A stretch of 64,000 nt of DNA from Metallyticus violacea (Eukaryota > Arthropoda > Insecta > Mantodea > Metallyticidae), in the NCBI GenBank assembly GCA_030762175.1, contig CM060831.1:75431001-75495000 (forward strand), written 5' to 3'. Both the position numbers and the translations under genes were made by a program. Numbering within the stretch: position 1 is the stretch's first letter; each line of letters starts with the position of its first letter. The notes under the pieces were generated by a model. That model was not told the DNA's origin. It did no database searches and saw only the letters and a program-made list of their open reading frames with translations. This document shows, one piece after another, positions 23,601-34,494 of the stretch.

Positions 23601-24298
23601 TGTTTTTTTTTTTTTTTTTTTTTTTCATGGTACCAGCATATAAAAATTATCCACAAGTTCTGGAAGGAAGCAATTTATCAGGGAACTCCCAAATAAACAC
23701 CTCACGAACACTACGAGCTAATTTACATTTATAATACTTGTACACAAAAAATACTTCGCTCTAAAGTCAGCTGTCTTGCCGACTTCGGAATGGATGTAGG
23801 CTGCTAGGAAGTTCAAGGACAGGTAGGCAAACGTGGGCATGAGTGGAGACCGAGAGCTGTGAAAACATATTCTGTAAGTCCAGTAATTTATGAATGTGGA
23901 TGAACGCTAATAAATATGAATAACTTTTATTTAAACGAAAATAGGCGCCTGTGGTCTTTTTTCGATTATTTTCATCAATAAATGAGTGAGAAGTGACTTT
24001 GAAATATCTGAAATAAAGCTTTCTTTATTTTTGACAAATGTTCCCAAACGAAACCCGGTATGAAAATAGCCCTAGAGGTACGACTCTGGCTGCAATTGGA
24101 ATTGATTCCTTCTCTGTATGCTCAATTGCGCCCAACCATTAAACTCCTCTGGCAATGAGATGTGTTCATCTGACCTTCAGGATATTCAAAGAGCAAAGAG
24201 ATTTGACGACCGTGGTCGCACGCGGCTTTTAGGCATACAAATGGTATGACGAGCTCAGCTAGCAATGCTGAATTGCTTTATATAACTGCATGTAGTTT
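23601..24298. other. No gene recognised; poly-T run at 23605-23625
   Basis: No supported feature apart from the homopolymer. Confidence 0.5.
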
Positions 24299-24870
24299 AA
24301 TTTGACGTTACAAGGAGGAACAAATGCAGCACTGCAGGGAAGAATGTCACTGCTGCTACTGCTGCATTATGTTGCTGTGAAGGAATAAGGTGGTGTGACA
24401 GCTGTTAGCTAGATAATAAGGCGTTAAAATAAACGGCGTAGTAGCGTAGAGGGCTAAGGTTAAGGTTAAGGCACTGCAAAGTTTCATACTAGGTTCAAAT
24501 ACTACCATCTCATTTTTTTTTTCTTCCCACGAGTTAAAGGAGATTTGCCACAATTACAAAAGATTTACTGCTGAATTAGTTTCGAATTGGAATTAGAGCA
24601 GTTCGCTCTTCTAGCATTTGACCGAGGTTAACCTTAGGTTAGTGTGTGTGTGTGTATGTATGTGTATGAATTAGTTGCGAATTGGAACAAGAGCACATTT
24701 TCCACCGTATTACGCAGTTGGAAGGAGCCTTAACACGTAATACGGTGGGAAATGTGCTCTTATAACAATTCGCGACTAATTCACCTTATTCCCTCACAGC
24801 AACATAATGCAGCAGTGACATTCTTACCTGCAGTGCTGCATTTGTTCCTCCTTGTAACGTCAAGTTGTGG
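24299..24870. repeat. Nested inverted repeats (outer arms about 90 bases, inner arms about 47)
   Basis: Outer arms at about 24300-24393 and 24781-24866 are near-perfect reverse complements (for example GACGTTACAAGGAGGAACAA in the left arm). The left arm has a 9-base insertion within CTGCTGCTACTGCTG. Inner arms at 24668-24714 and 24736-24782 are also inverted (AAGAGCACATTTTCCACCG against CGGTGGGAAATGTGCTCTT), with a 21-base loop. On the right the two arms are contiguous. On the left they are separated by about 270 bases holding a partial third copy of the inner arm (about 24573-24604), a tRNA-like stretch (24441-24505) and a T run. This fits an original palindrome of about 270 bases later split by an insertion. 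Confidence 0.75.
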
Positions 24871-24874
24871 TTTA

Positions 24875-25742
24875 GGCTCCTTCTCACAGATTCATTTGCA
24901 TACCACAGGAAGGAAATGCTGACATGTGCTTCTAATTCCCCCAGTATGACCTCATCCATTGGGTATTGACCGAGGAAAAAGAAGTTCATCGTTATCGTTA
25001 TTTCACACGCCTCAGTAGTCACCATGATCGCGAAAAGAATCCATGGGGATGACGAGGAGGGTTTAAGAAAACTCATACAAAGTGTATTACAGAGTGGTAG
25101 TGAAAGTGCTGATTTTTCTGAATATATAAGGGAATCTGAAGAAGGCTCTAGTGACAGTGACAAAGAATCTAGTGCAGAAAGTAGCGAGGAAAAGAATTCT
25201 CAAGACAATGGTAATCAGGCTCCAGGCTCTTTGAAACGCGTTCGTACTGCGACTATATTGTATCATAAATTACGGGAAACAAAAAAACCAGGTATGCATA
25301 CTTTAGATAAGCGCTACGCAACTGCTACAGCTGTCAGAGTACTCGAGTTCAAGGGCGACCTTCCAGCACAACGCCAATGAGACTGCAGACTCATTTTCCT
25401 ATGCACATTTCCTCACACAAAAAAGAAAAAGGTTACCAAAAGATGTGTTGTGTACTACAGTAGCGGCAAACGAAGTGAAAGCGTCTGGCAAAGTGTCATT
25501 TAGAGGATTGTTTTCAGACCTACCACACTCAACAACAGGATTAAAAAAAAAAAAAACAGTACTGGTGAGATTATGCATTCAATATTGTGCATGCAAATTG
25601 TCAAAAAAATGTACTTATTGGTTGATTTTTTATGATTTTTAACCACCTATACGTTACGGTCTTCGTTGCTATGGGATTTGAATGTGATTACTTGGTTATT
25701 TAAGTGGGTATTTAAATATGACGCGATTGGGTTAATCCGCTC
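24875..25742 (+). mobile_element. Internally deleted piggyBac-like element
   Basis: An open frame (25024-25380, 118 codons) begins MIAKRIHGDDEEGLRKLIQS and is followed by an acidic Ser/Glu-rich stretch (about residues 25-60), as at the N-terminus of piggyBac-like transposases. Just downstream, in other frames, are KRCVVYYSSGKRSESVWQS (about 25441-25497) and CFQTYHTQQQD (about 25515-25547). These resemble the C-terminal Cys-rich zinc-binding end of the family (KRCxVCxxxGKRSETxxxC and CFxxYHT). The DDD catalytic core is missing, so an internal deletion joined N- and C-terminal parts. A GGGTTAA at about 25729-25735 could be the right terminus with its TTAA target. The left terminus was not found. 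The reading is fairly specific but not database-checked. Confidence 0.5.
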
Positions 25743-26279
25743 CAGTTTACCGTCTCGAGCATTTATATCACTTTCACTTTCTTTGATGGGCTAAACAGTC
25801 CTGCAGAATTTCCCACGATCGATCAGACTCATTGTCGATTCTAAGGGTGACAGACACTGAACAGATTCTCAGAAGTATGGAATTGAAAACGTGTAAAAAC
25901 AAAAAAATGCTTTGGAGGCGGTAATGATACGTCGTTAAAGCGCGTATAGATGTTTCTCGTGTCTTTGAGCGAAATTCTGAGAAGTATCAGGGAGTTTGGT
26001 AAAGAGGATTTCGATGTTCGCCGCCTATGAGTGAAATTCTCAGAAGCTCCGGAAAGTTCTTGCTTCTGCAAACCGCTAAATACAGCGAATAGATAGAATA
26101 CTTTTCGCCCACGGAAATCCCAGGGAACTATTAAGTACTTCCAACACGAAGCAATATATTTATTAACTTAGCAGAATTTGTACTCGGTTATGTATTCAAT
26201 GATCGCACATTGACTGTAGGACCATACTTTTTTCGTGAGTAGTTTATAGACAGAAATGCCGTTTTATTTCTGCACACTT
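25743..26279. other. No gene recognised
   Basis: A GAATTCTCAGAAG-like phrase recurs three times between about 25870 and 26050. It may be a decayed short tandem array. Confidence 0.4.
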
Positions 26280-27050
26280 TTCGTTACCTCAAATCGTCCA
26301 TTTCGCCTTTTTCCTTTTCTTAATGGTGCTATTGTTAGATTTCCTTTACTATTCTATATGCTAATGTATTTTTGTCTGGGCTTATTCTGCTTCTCTTTAA
26401 ATTTATCGTCCCTCTTCTTATAAAGTTTTTTTTTTAACCTGCCAATATTTATTATTAAATTTTCTTTTAAATTGCGCTTGCATTTCTTTCTTTCTTTCTT
26501 TCTATTTTTTTTTTTTTTTTTTTTTTTGTTCTTTGTCATTTCTTCAATATTTTCATTTTTTATTTTGCCTATTTTAATTCCACCTTTCTCTTTTTCTTTT
26601 TGTGTTTTTCTATATCTCTCTCTCTTTATTTTTGTTTCTATTTCTCTTTTCCTTTAGGTCCTCTTGCCCCTTTTAATTCTATTTTTTTTTTTCCTTATTT
26701 ACTGCTCATCCTAAACTATTTCTTGAATATGATTTATCACTTCTCAAAGCTTCTACTTTTCTTCATTTTAATTTATCCTTCCCTTTATTTTATTCCTTTT
26801 TTACGGTTTTCATTGTTGTTGTGGTTTTTTTTTTTTTTTTTTTTTTAATTTTTGTTTCCCCGTTTCTTAGTGCTTTTTCTCCTTTCTTCTACTCGTTTTA
26901 TTCTAGTTGTTTTTGTTCTCTTTAAATTAGCTTATTATTTCTTTGTGTTACTTCTCCATTTAAAACCTATTTGTTTACGGTTTATTTATACTTCAGAAAC
27001 AGGTGGTCTTCCTCTGTTTATCCCAAAACAACCACTGTTTTATGTATAGT
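26280..27050. repeat. Long pyrimidine-rich (T/C) tract
   Basis: The plus strand is almost entirely T and C, with T runs at about 26505-26527 and 26823-26847 and a CTTT array at about 26483-26502. The hydrophobic Phe/Leu-rich frames across it (26472-27049, plus) and the Lys-rich frame opposite are artefacts of this composition. Confidence 0.8.
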
Positions 27051-28136
27051 AATACAATAATCTTAAATTATATTTAAGTCTTAACTATTTATCATGATAG
27101 TCATTATTGACAGTATGAAAGTTTAATTCATTGAAGATATGAGATCTTCAAGTTGATCAGCTATGCTATCCTGTCATAAAGTTTAATTTTTAAAATTTAA
27201 TTAATTACTCGTATATAAATATGTTGAAACCAATTTTAAAATATCTAAATTAGTTTCATAGCAACGCTTCTATTATGTCACCAAGCGTGTTGATTTAACT
27301 TCAATAGTATTAAGCTGATATTATTTTGTTTGAATTTTCCTACTGGGTGAAAAACAGATGACTAGTCTTTGTTAGATCAGGATCGTAGAACCAATTAAAG
27401 TGTGAAAGCATGTACGTGTAGATACATTCTGTCAAGAAGCACAGATAAGTTTTAGGACACAACGAATACCAATTAAAAGCATAGCATCAGTTAGAGCAGA
27501 TTTGATTTAATCATTATTGAGCAGTATACTGTTAAATTTACAGGTGTTTAAAAGCAATTAGAGTAAAACTTAACTTGGAGTAGAACGTTTTCCTGGCATG
27601 GTTTTGAAGATTTTAAATCAGGTTAAATGGGTGTTGCGGTTACTCGAAAATTTGAGAACCTTCTTCCTTAGAGTGCCAGGTTTCCAAAATTTAATACACC
27701 GAAAGTTTCCTTAAAAAAGAGGGGTAAACATCCAGGCCAGGAAAGATCTGAAAAACATATTTTTCTGGTGAAGATTATGATTAACAAATCAAGGGAACCC
27801 GTAAGAAATTGAGCTAACGTTGGGGGCTAGTGTAATGAACGATTATCACAACCCTTTATCAACTTTTAAAAGGAATATTTCTTCTCAATGAGTGGCACAC
27901 AATGTTACCAAAAGGCGATCGCGAACCATGTTGGATAGTGTAAGGAAATGCTACAAAGATTAGCCAGTTTCAAAAACCATAACAGACAGCATTACAGATC
28001 CGAATTTGGTAAGCTTTGGGTACTCCTAAATGAGTAAAAATGAAGAGACCAAGAGCTCACAGACCAGCTCACAAATGACCTGAATTACACAAAGTGGGTA
28101 CACCGATCTGTTTTCCTAGGTCTTCTCAAGCAGATA
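27051..28136. other. No gene recognised
   Basis: AT-rich DNA without supported features. Confidence 0.5.
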
Positions 28137-28400
28137 GATGACAAAAGACTGGGCTGAGAGGCATTTGGTTATATCACAACAATGCTCTGCTCATGCGGTC
28201 TGTTCAACAAACTCTTTTCTCGAGAGAAAGCCTGCGAAATTGTTGAAGCGTTTTCCGACTTGCCACTGTATAACTTCCTCCTGATCTGAAATGTGATCAC
28301 AACGATTCTTCAGCTCCCAAAATGCTGTTGCTGTAAACGAAGATTAGTTGAGGACTTTGCCGGAGAACAAGGTGTGTCTGCTTCCATAGAGGTTGCATAA
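28137..28400 (+). pseudogene. Mariner transposase remnant, C-terminal catalytic part
   Basis: KTGLRGIWLYHNNALLMRSV (about 28143-28205) resembles the block around the second catalytic Asp of GVQW-type mariners (W-L-x-HHDNAPAH), with Asp changed to Asn. SDLPLYNFLLI (about 28257-28290) resembles SPDLAPCDFFLF, with the third Asp also changed to Asn. The frame shifts between the blocks. Both changed catalytic residues and the lack of an N-terminal half mark a dead relic. Similarity is moderate. Confidence 0.4.
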
Positions 28401-28494
28401 GGAAAGAAATACAGAGGGTCTTTTGGAAAACGTGTGTTCTTATTGTTCATTGCTACGAATCGCATAATTACTGGCTTTCTCATCACATTATATA

Positions 28495-28645
28495 TATTAT
28501 AATGTAACTGAAATAACAATAACCAGAAAAGTAGAAAAAGAATAAAACATAGAAGAACTCAAGGCGTTCCAAATATACATATATCTTACTTTCTAGGTGT
28601 TTTATCCTTTATCTGGTTATTGTTATTTCAGTTACATTATTAATA
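28495..28645. repeat. Perfect 27-base inverted repeat (hairpin, 84-base loop)
   Basis: AATGTAACTGAAATAACAAT and the following AACCAGA (28501-28527) are exactly inverted at 28612-28638. Neighbouring AT bases extend the match a little. It may be a small MITE or a transcribed hairpin; a TA/TTA context surrounds both ends. Confidence 0.85.
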
Positions 28646-30084
28646 ATGTTACATTATTTTTCATTTATTTTATACATAGACTGTACAGGCCGTACATTCC
28701 AGCCCCCTTCCTTTGATGAGTCTTCCAAATGAAAGGAGCAGTTTTTCCCAACATATACTTGATAATGTTCCGTCATGTGGTTGGCTACCTAAAATATCAG
28801 TAAAGCTGGGAAGAAATATGCTAGATTAGTGTACTCAACCAGTGGTTCTGGTAGCTTTGCCGCAGTGGTTTTTACGCATATAAGCAACGCATCTATTTAC
28901 ACTCCCTGTTTTTGAAGCCAGGTGTTGACCAGCAGGAAAAGCCTACTAGAGAATGCCCTCGCTGGGAAGTAGAGAGATACTCTATATAATATTTAATATT
29001 ATACCAGATATCAATAAGTATAAACGTATGGTAGTTATTTGTGTAAAAAATGAAAAAACAACACTTGATTAAAGTGTTTCAGCAAGGGGTCCACAAATGA
29101 AAAAACTTTACACAATGCTTGTCTTAAAGGCATAATTATAACTAAGTACTCCATCCTAGAGACAGGACCGAGGAAAATTTCAACACAATGAGACTGCCTA
29201 CGCTGTATTTAAGAACCATACAACTAAAATTTTGTTAGAAAACTTACGCTGGAGTTGCATAAGGATTACATTTTATGAGCTGATTGACCTTTAAATTATA
29301 AACCAAATGATCCTTAGATAGTGAAAATACTTGAGCTACAGACCGGCAATGCGCGACTGTGTACTGGCAGAAATCAAACTTCAAGAAACTATAACACATG
29401 TGCATGTTCCAGCTTGTTGTTCGCTTGAAGGAGATTTTTCAACTGGTTGTGTATTCGTTTATACTCAGCGCTTTCATAGCGTGTAAATTGATTACTAATT
29501 GTTCTTCGTTAATTATGGTACCACATAAATAGTCCTGAAGAACGGATTTTATGTATGATAAATATCCCGTTACGGTGAGTGCACTTTTGCAATAAGCAGC
29601 CACACTCAGGAGGCCCGCAACTCAAATAACCTCACTGTAGTTGACTGTTAATTCCAACATTACTTTCCGTGCATTATGCTAATTTACTTCAAGTCTTAGT
29701 TTGAGAAACAGGTGAAATGTATTATCTAAGAACGTTCAAGCAGTAAGAGGCTTGAAGTTGGAATAGCTAAAACTAGTAAGGAATAGGACCAGTATAGGCA
29801 GCATGCACTAGCTCTTCGGTCTTTTGCTCATCAAACTCTGAATTTTTTGTTTTCACATTGCCCGGTTTCGATAGTGTAATATTATGTAGTATTTTAATAA
29901 TAATTAATCTACTACATTATAGTATATAATTAAACAAAGCTAACATTGCTCATAATGTTATAACATATAAGAACACAGTTTTAATTTGAAAGCTCAAGAT
30001 TTTATTATTATAATTCTTGCAAATCACTGAAGGCTAGGAAGGTATCCCGATGGTGCTAAAATGTATTCACACATTCACAGTAGA
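28646..30084. other. No gene recognised
   Basis: AT-rich DNA without supported features. Confidence 0.5.
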
Positions 30085-30766
30085 TATTTACTTAATATAT
30101 TTCAAATTTGGACCGAAAAACAACAGTAGTTAATGTGTAGTATGATGTTCTGTAAACAGATGTGACTCACATATATTATGATAGTGTTACTACGTGACAG
30201 ATAAATCAACAATGAACAAATGAAGCCAAGATTATCGTAAACCAACAATGAACAAATGAAGCCAAGATTATTGTATTATGTTCTGTAAACAGAGGTGACT
30301 CACATTATGTTATGCAGCGTTGCTACAACAAAATGGAGTCTAGATTATTTTTTGAAGAACGAAAAGCAATTTTGAAGTGGTATTGGAAAATCAAGAATGT
30401 TGTTGAAGCTCGAAGGTACTGTAGACTTGTGTACAGAACAAAACCGCCAACGCGAATAACAATTGCACGCATTCGAGACAGAATTGAGACTCAATGGTGC
30501 CGCATGCGATGTTCACAAGGGCAGATCTGGAGACCTCCTACAGCAACAAGCCCCTATGGCTGCAATCGCTGAGGATACTTTCGCAAATGTTGCTCAGTCA
30601 GTAGTTCAGAAGTGTATCGACGCCGATAGTGGGCATTTGAGTAACTGTTGTAACTGTAAAAGTCTAAGATGATTAGTGCTCATCATTTTCTGTTTGTATG
30701 AATTCAGTTTTGTTATGTTAACAGTTTTTTCTTTGCTTGAAGTGGGTATGCTATTTCGACACCCTC
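30085..30766 (+). mobile_element. Deleted DUF4817-type Tc1/mariner element, copy 1
   Basis: A frame (from about 30333) reads MESRLFFEERKAILKWYWKI and KNVVEARRYCRLVYRTKPPT, like the N-terminal helix-turn-helix (DUF4817-like) of an arthropod Tc1/mariner-type transposase. It passes through DVHKGRSGDLLQQQAP and joins directly to AAIAEDTFANVAQSVVQKCI and DADSGHL, the extreme C-terminus of the family. The whole catalytic core is deleted. The right end (GACACCCTC then TA at about 30767) matches the terminus of the opposite-strand copy at 57886-58742. Two copies of TGTTCTGTAAACAGA lie upstream (30146 and 30280). A 36-base tandem duplication is at 30207-30277. The left terminus is diverged. Confidence 0.7.
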
Positions 30767-30884
30767 TATATATCTAAATGTCATACTGGGGAAATATATT
30801 AGGAAAAGACTGCATTATTTTATGGTATAAAATTACAAAATTATGACCTTTTTAAAAATAAAAACTAATAGTTTTGGTATTGTA

Positions 30885-31745
30885 TGCAATGAAGCATAAT
30901 AATTTTGGAATCAACATAAACGGCAGCCGACTAACAAATCTAAGATTTGCCGACGATGTGGTCTTATTTGCCTAAACACCGAAAGCACTACAATCTATGT
31001 TAAAACAAATATGTAAGAATAGCAAAAATGCAGGACTATCATTAAACAAATTGAAGACACAGTTACTTTCAAATGGACCTGAAACCCTGATAAAAATAGA
31101 TGGAATAGTTTTTACATTTGTGAGGGAATATACATAACTAGGACAACAGATTTCCTTCCATGATAAAATGCAAGAAATTACAAATAAGGATATTATTAAC
31201 ATGGAGAGCATTATGTGCCGTTAAGTTTATATTGTTAGACCAAACACTAACTAAGAAAATTAGATTCCAGACGCTCTAAACCTATGTATATCCTGTATTA
31301 TTATATGGGTGCCAGACTTGGTCCACAACAGAAAAACAAAAGAACAAAATTTAAATATGCCAAAGAAAAATGCAACGCAAGTTCCTGGGAATAACTTTGT
31401 AGGACAAATTACCTACAGTATTAGTAAATCAGACAAGAGACATCGTACAAATAGCTACCAGAAGCAAATGGCAATTGAACGGTCACGCCGCAAGAATGCA
31501 GGACTATAGGTAGACATACAAGATCTCTATATGGGATCCCCGGGTAGGAAAAATGACACAAGACAGACCTAGAAGAAGATGGATAGACCTCTTCAAGGAA
31601 TATGTAGATCCAGAGTAGCAAGAGGAAAAGAAAACTGGAAATCTCTCGAGAAGGAACTAGTGTAGTGAGAAATGGAGCTACCGAAGAACAAATCAGTCAG
31701 TGCCTTAAACAGCGTACGAACTAGCGTGGAATAGCTCACCACGTT
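30885..31745 (+). pseudogene. Non-LTR retrotransposon (LINE) fragment, RT and C-terminus
   Basis: The plus strand reads NGSRLTNLRFADDVVLFA (about 30928-30975), with the FADD box of reverse transcriptase (two catalytic Asps). KNSKNAGLSLNKLKTQLLSN follows. After frameshifts come YVYPVLLYGCQTWSTTEK (about 31285-31335), the thumb-like PVLLYGCxTW block, and then GHAARMQDYR and QDRPRRRWIDLFKE near 31480-31595, the usual C-terminal RRW block. Several stops (one right after FADDVVLFA) and frameshifts make it inactive. The endonuclease and 5' half are absent, as in 5'-truncated insertions. The wording is closest to RTE- or CR1-like LINEs, but the clade is uncertain. Confidence 0.8.
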
Positions 31746-31848
31746 AGGAAAAAGCGAGCTTTCCCTACTTGTTAGGAGTCCTTTGCTCTTAAGGAACACA
31801 ATAGAATACCTTTATCTTTATTTTTTATATCAAGCATACGTCGAAATT

Positions 31849-32060
31849 GTGGCCCAAGTCTCTGACGCATGGTCTCGTGAACGGAAGGTGTGTGATTCCA
31901 TCTCCTCTGGATCGTTCTCACTAACTGTTCTTTTCCATGCTTCACTCATTCTTCAATTGCCGATTCCGTCCTCAGACTATTGTCTGTTGTATCATCCGTG
32001 TTCACATTCTATTCTGCCACAGTAGTAAAAATTCAGCGCTGAACGCTACTAATAAAAATA
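31849..32060 (+). repeat. Old SINE related to family C
   Basis: The head GGCCCAAGTCTCTGACGCAT, then TGGTCTCGTGAACGGAAGG and TGTGATTCCA, is tRNA-like with a decayed B box. The 3' end CAGTAGTAAAAATTCAGCGC matches the 3' end of the SINE at 55377-55660 (CAGTAGTAAAAACGGGCGTT) and is followed by an A-rich tail. The middle is diverged. Confidence 0.55.
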
Positions 32061-33545
32061 AAATAGTCAAATCCTGTTTGATTAAATCTTATAGATTTTG
32101 AGATATAAATTGACGAAGTTTAGTCAACAATTTGTGTTTCACGCTATAGCGAAAGCGACATGAGAAGTGGTTGAAAGTTTTTGGTAAACTAAGAAGCAGA
32201 TAGATATTTGGTAGCGAGAGAAACACGATGCACGTTACAATAAAGTGGACAACAAAGACACAGTTTCGACTGGGAAACGGTCGTTTCCTCCTCTTGCAAG
32301 CTGACATTAAAACGAAGTCTTATCGTCCCCGGTGGTCTAATGTCTACAATTGCAATGGCTTTCCTGGTACCAACTTTTTTAAAAGAAAATTTCCGTCCTT
32401 TAACAAGTTTTTTCCTTTTCCCGCTAAGGACATCCCGTCTGATCATAAGGCAATGCTTCCCGGGAGACTTGCCATCGCTCTTTCTCTCTTCCTCTCTCCT
32501 TTTTCCTCTGTTCTTCCTGTCTCCGTTTTTCGTAAAGAGAAAGAGTTCGTCTCAGGAACAAGGACATTCAAATTCCAAGGGAAAGTACTTGAGTTATCTC
32601 TTGGGAGCTATGAGGCCCTATTGTCGAACTGAATCTTCCTAGGCAACGGCTCACAAAGGACAAAGCGGGTGCTTTTCTCTTTTCTTATTGTCTTGGAAAA
32701 CACTTTGAAACGTAGCTTACGCTAATTTTTACGAGCTGAAACTCTTTCGTATGTACTAAAATGTTGTTTTTTGTTTACAGAACGTCCTTTAGGCGATTCA
32801 AGCACCTGGTTTTCTTGGGGAATCTCAGTTATTACTTTGAAGGACCGGTAGCAATTATTTATATTCTTCTTATGTACCGAGACTTGTGAAATAGGACTAT
32901 TAAATTTAGAAGATACTTCACAATTGTTTTATAGTAATTGTTCAAATATGAATTAACTCTTTATCTAGAAGCATAAGCCAAAATTACTACATTAAGCGGT
33001 ATATTTAAGAAATATATATATAGCGGAAGTAGGAGAACGCCTGCTGCAACATGGTAAGGGCGAGAGCTACTCAGTGCATCTCTCTCTACTTTTGTTCTTT
33101 CTCTACACCGGAAATTTTACCTGTTTAGATAGATTTTCCAGATTATCCTGGTCAAAAACCATAACATATTCGTTTATACTGCACTTCAACAATAGTCAAA
33201 CATTAGCTTACCTACATATTGCCAAAATGATAGTACGTTAAAGATAATAATGTTGATAATGAATCTGAAAGCACATATCAAGTACATATTCATGTTGAAT
33301 ACTTACAAGAAAAATCTACATTAATCATCAAAAATAAAATACACTTAGGGATAAAAACCACTTTTATATTTGATTATATTTTGTTCTTAATTCTTATATG
33401 TTGTTATTAATTAATATAAATGAAAAATGCCCATTTAAACAAAAGATTGTTATGTTAAACATCTTAAATTACAACTATAGAGACCAAAACTTAACTGTGG
33501 TTAGAAAAGTTACAAAGGACGTAAAACAATGACAAGTTTTGTTTT
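32061..33545. other. No gene recognised
   Basis: A 134-codon frame (32228-32632, plus) overlaps frames in other phases and on the other strand. Its peptide shows no recognisable domain. Confidence 0.45.
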
Positions 33546-33549
33546 AACT

Positions 33550-34165
33550 GAAACATTAAAAATGCATTTTAATGACGGGCCTTGCCCATCCTTGGCTTAA
33601 ATAGCTGTATTTATACGTCTTCGCATGCTTTCGATCAGGTTAGCTATGGCTGCTTGAGGAATATGCTCTCATTCTTCAAGGAGTGCTCGCCTCAACTCCT
33701 GTAAAGTTTCTGGTAGCATCAGTCGTTCCAGTGAGTCCCACACGTGTTCAAACGGATTCCAGACGGAACTCCTTGCTACCCATGGTAAAATATGGATTCC
33801 CATTTCTTGCAGATAATCTCTGACCACGTGGGAAATATTCGGGCTGCTTTATAAAAGAAAGTATCACCTGTAAATGGGCCAAATGTACAGCATGACTATG
33901 TGCCTATCAGCTGTTAGACTTCCATTTTCTACTAAAATTAGCTCAGTACGAGCATCCATAGACACACCTGCCCACACCAACACTCCACTACCCCCAAAGG
34001 ATAACTTTTCAGAAATGCAGCATTGTGCAAATTGTGTTCCCATCCTTTCCTAAATTCTCTCACATCCATCAGGTGAGCGCAGATTGAAACAGGACTCATC
34101 TGTGAACGGAGCTCAACTCTACTGTATCACCTCTACTTTAGAGTAAGCGAGTCGCCTTTAGGATC
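33550..34165 (-). pseudogene. Tc1-like transposase remnant (DDE domain)
   Basis: Read on the minus strand: FTDESCFNLRSPDG (about 34105-34064, first catalytic Asp), FGGSGVLVWAGVSMDARTEL and ILVENGSLTADRH (about 34003-33905), a deletion or frameshift where the DNARPH block with the second Asp should be, LQEMGIHILPWVARSSVWNP then FEHVWDSLERL (about 33815-33720), and EEWEHIPQAAIANLIESMRR (about 33680-33620). The Glu of NPFEH corresponds to the catalytic Glu of Tc1 DD34E transposases. The catalytic core is long and still in register over large parts. The second Asp region is lost and stops are present. The N-terminal DNA-binding domain and inverted termini were not found. Confidence 0.85.
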
Positions 34166-34494
34166 AAGTCGTCTACGCTAGTCAGTCCTTAAGTTTAAAG
34201 CATGGAGCTTTTTTCTCGCCATTTTTTAAATCTCTTTCATTTCTACTGGTTATTTACAGTAGATGAACGCTCAAATCTTTTTGAATATCTAGTCTCATGG
34301 GGCTCATAGGTTCCTGATTTTTCTGATAGATGCTTCATATTTTAATGCTAAAACAAATAATAAAATCATTTTTACTTTATTTAGATACATTAGAGGTACA
34401 GCCTTATATTGTTGTTGTAATGATTTGCTCATTTACATAATTTTGTACTTACACCCATTACATGGAATTGATTGTGAAACGCTGGGTATGGCAA

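Noticed and set aside
24460..24475. GGTTAAGGTTAAGG resembling telomeric repeats
   Set aside because: Only two units and not the insect TTAGG repeat; it lies within a tRNA-like stretch.
26472..27049. Hydrophobic Phe/Leu-rich frames resembling membrane proteins
   Set aside because: They are translation of a pyrimidine-rich tract with T runs, not real transmembrane proteins.
32228..32632. 134-codon plus-strand open frame
   Set aside because: It overlaps frames in another phase and on the other strand, has no recognisable domain, and a frame of this size can occur by chance here.
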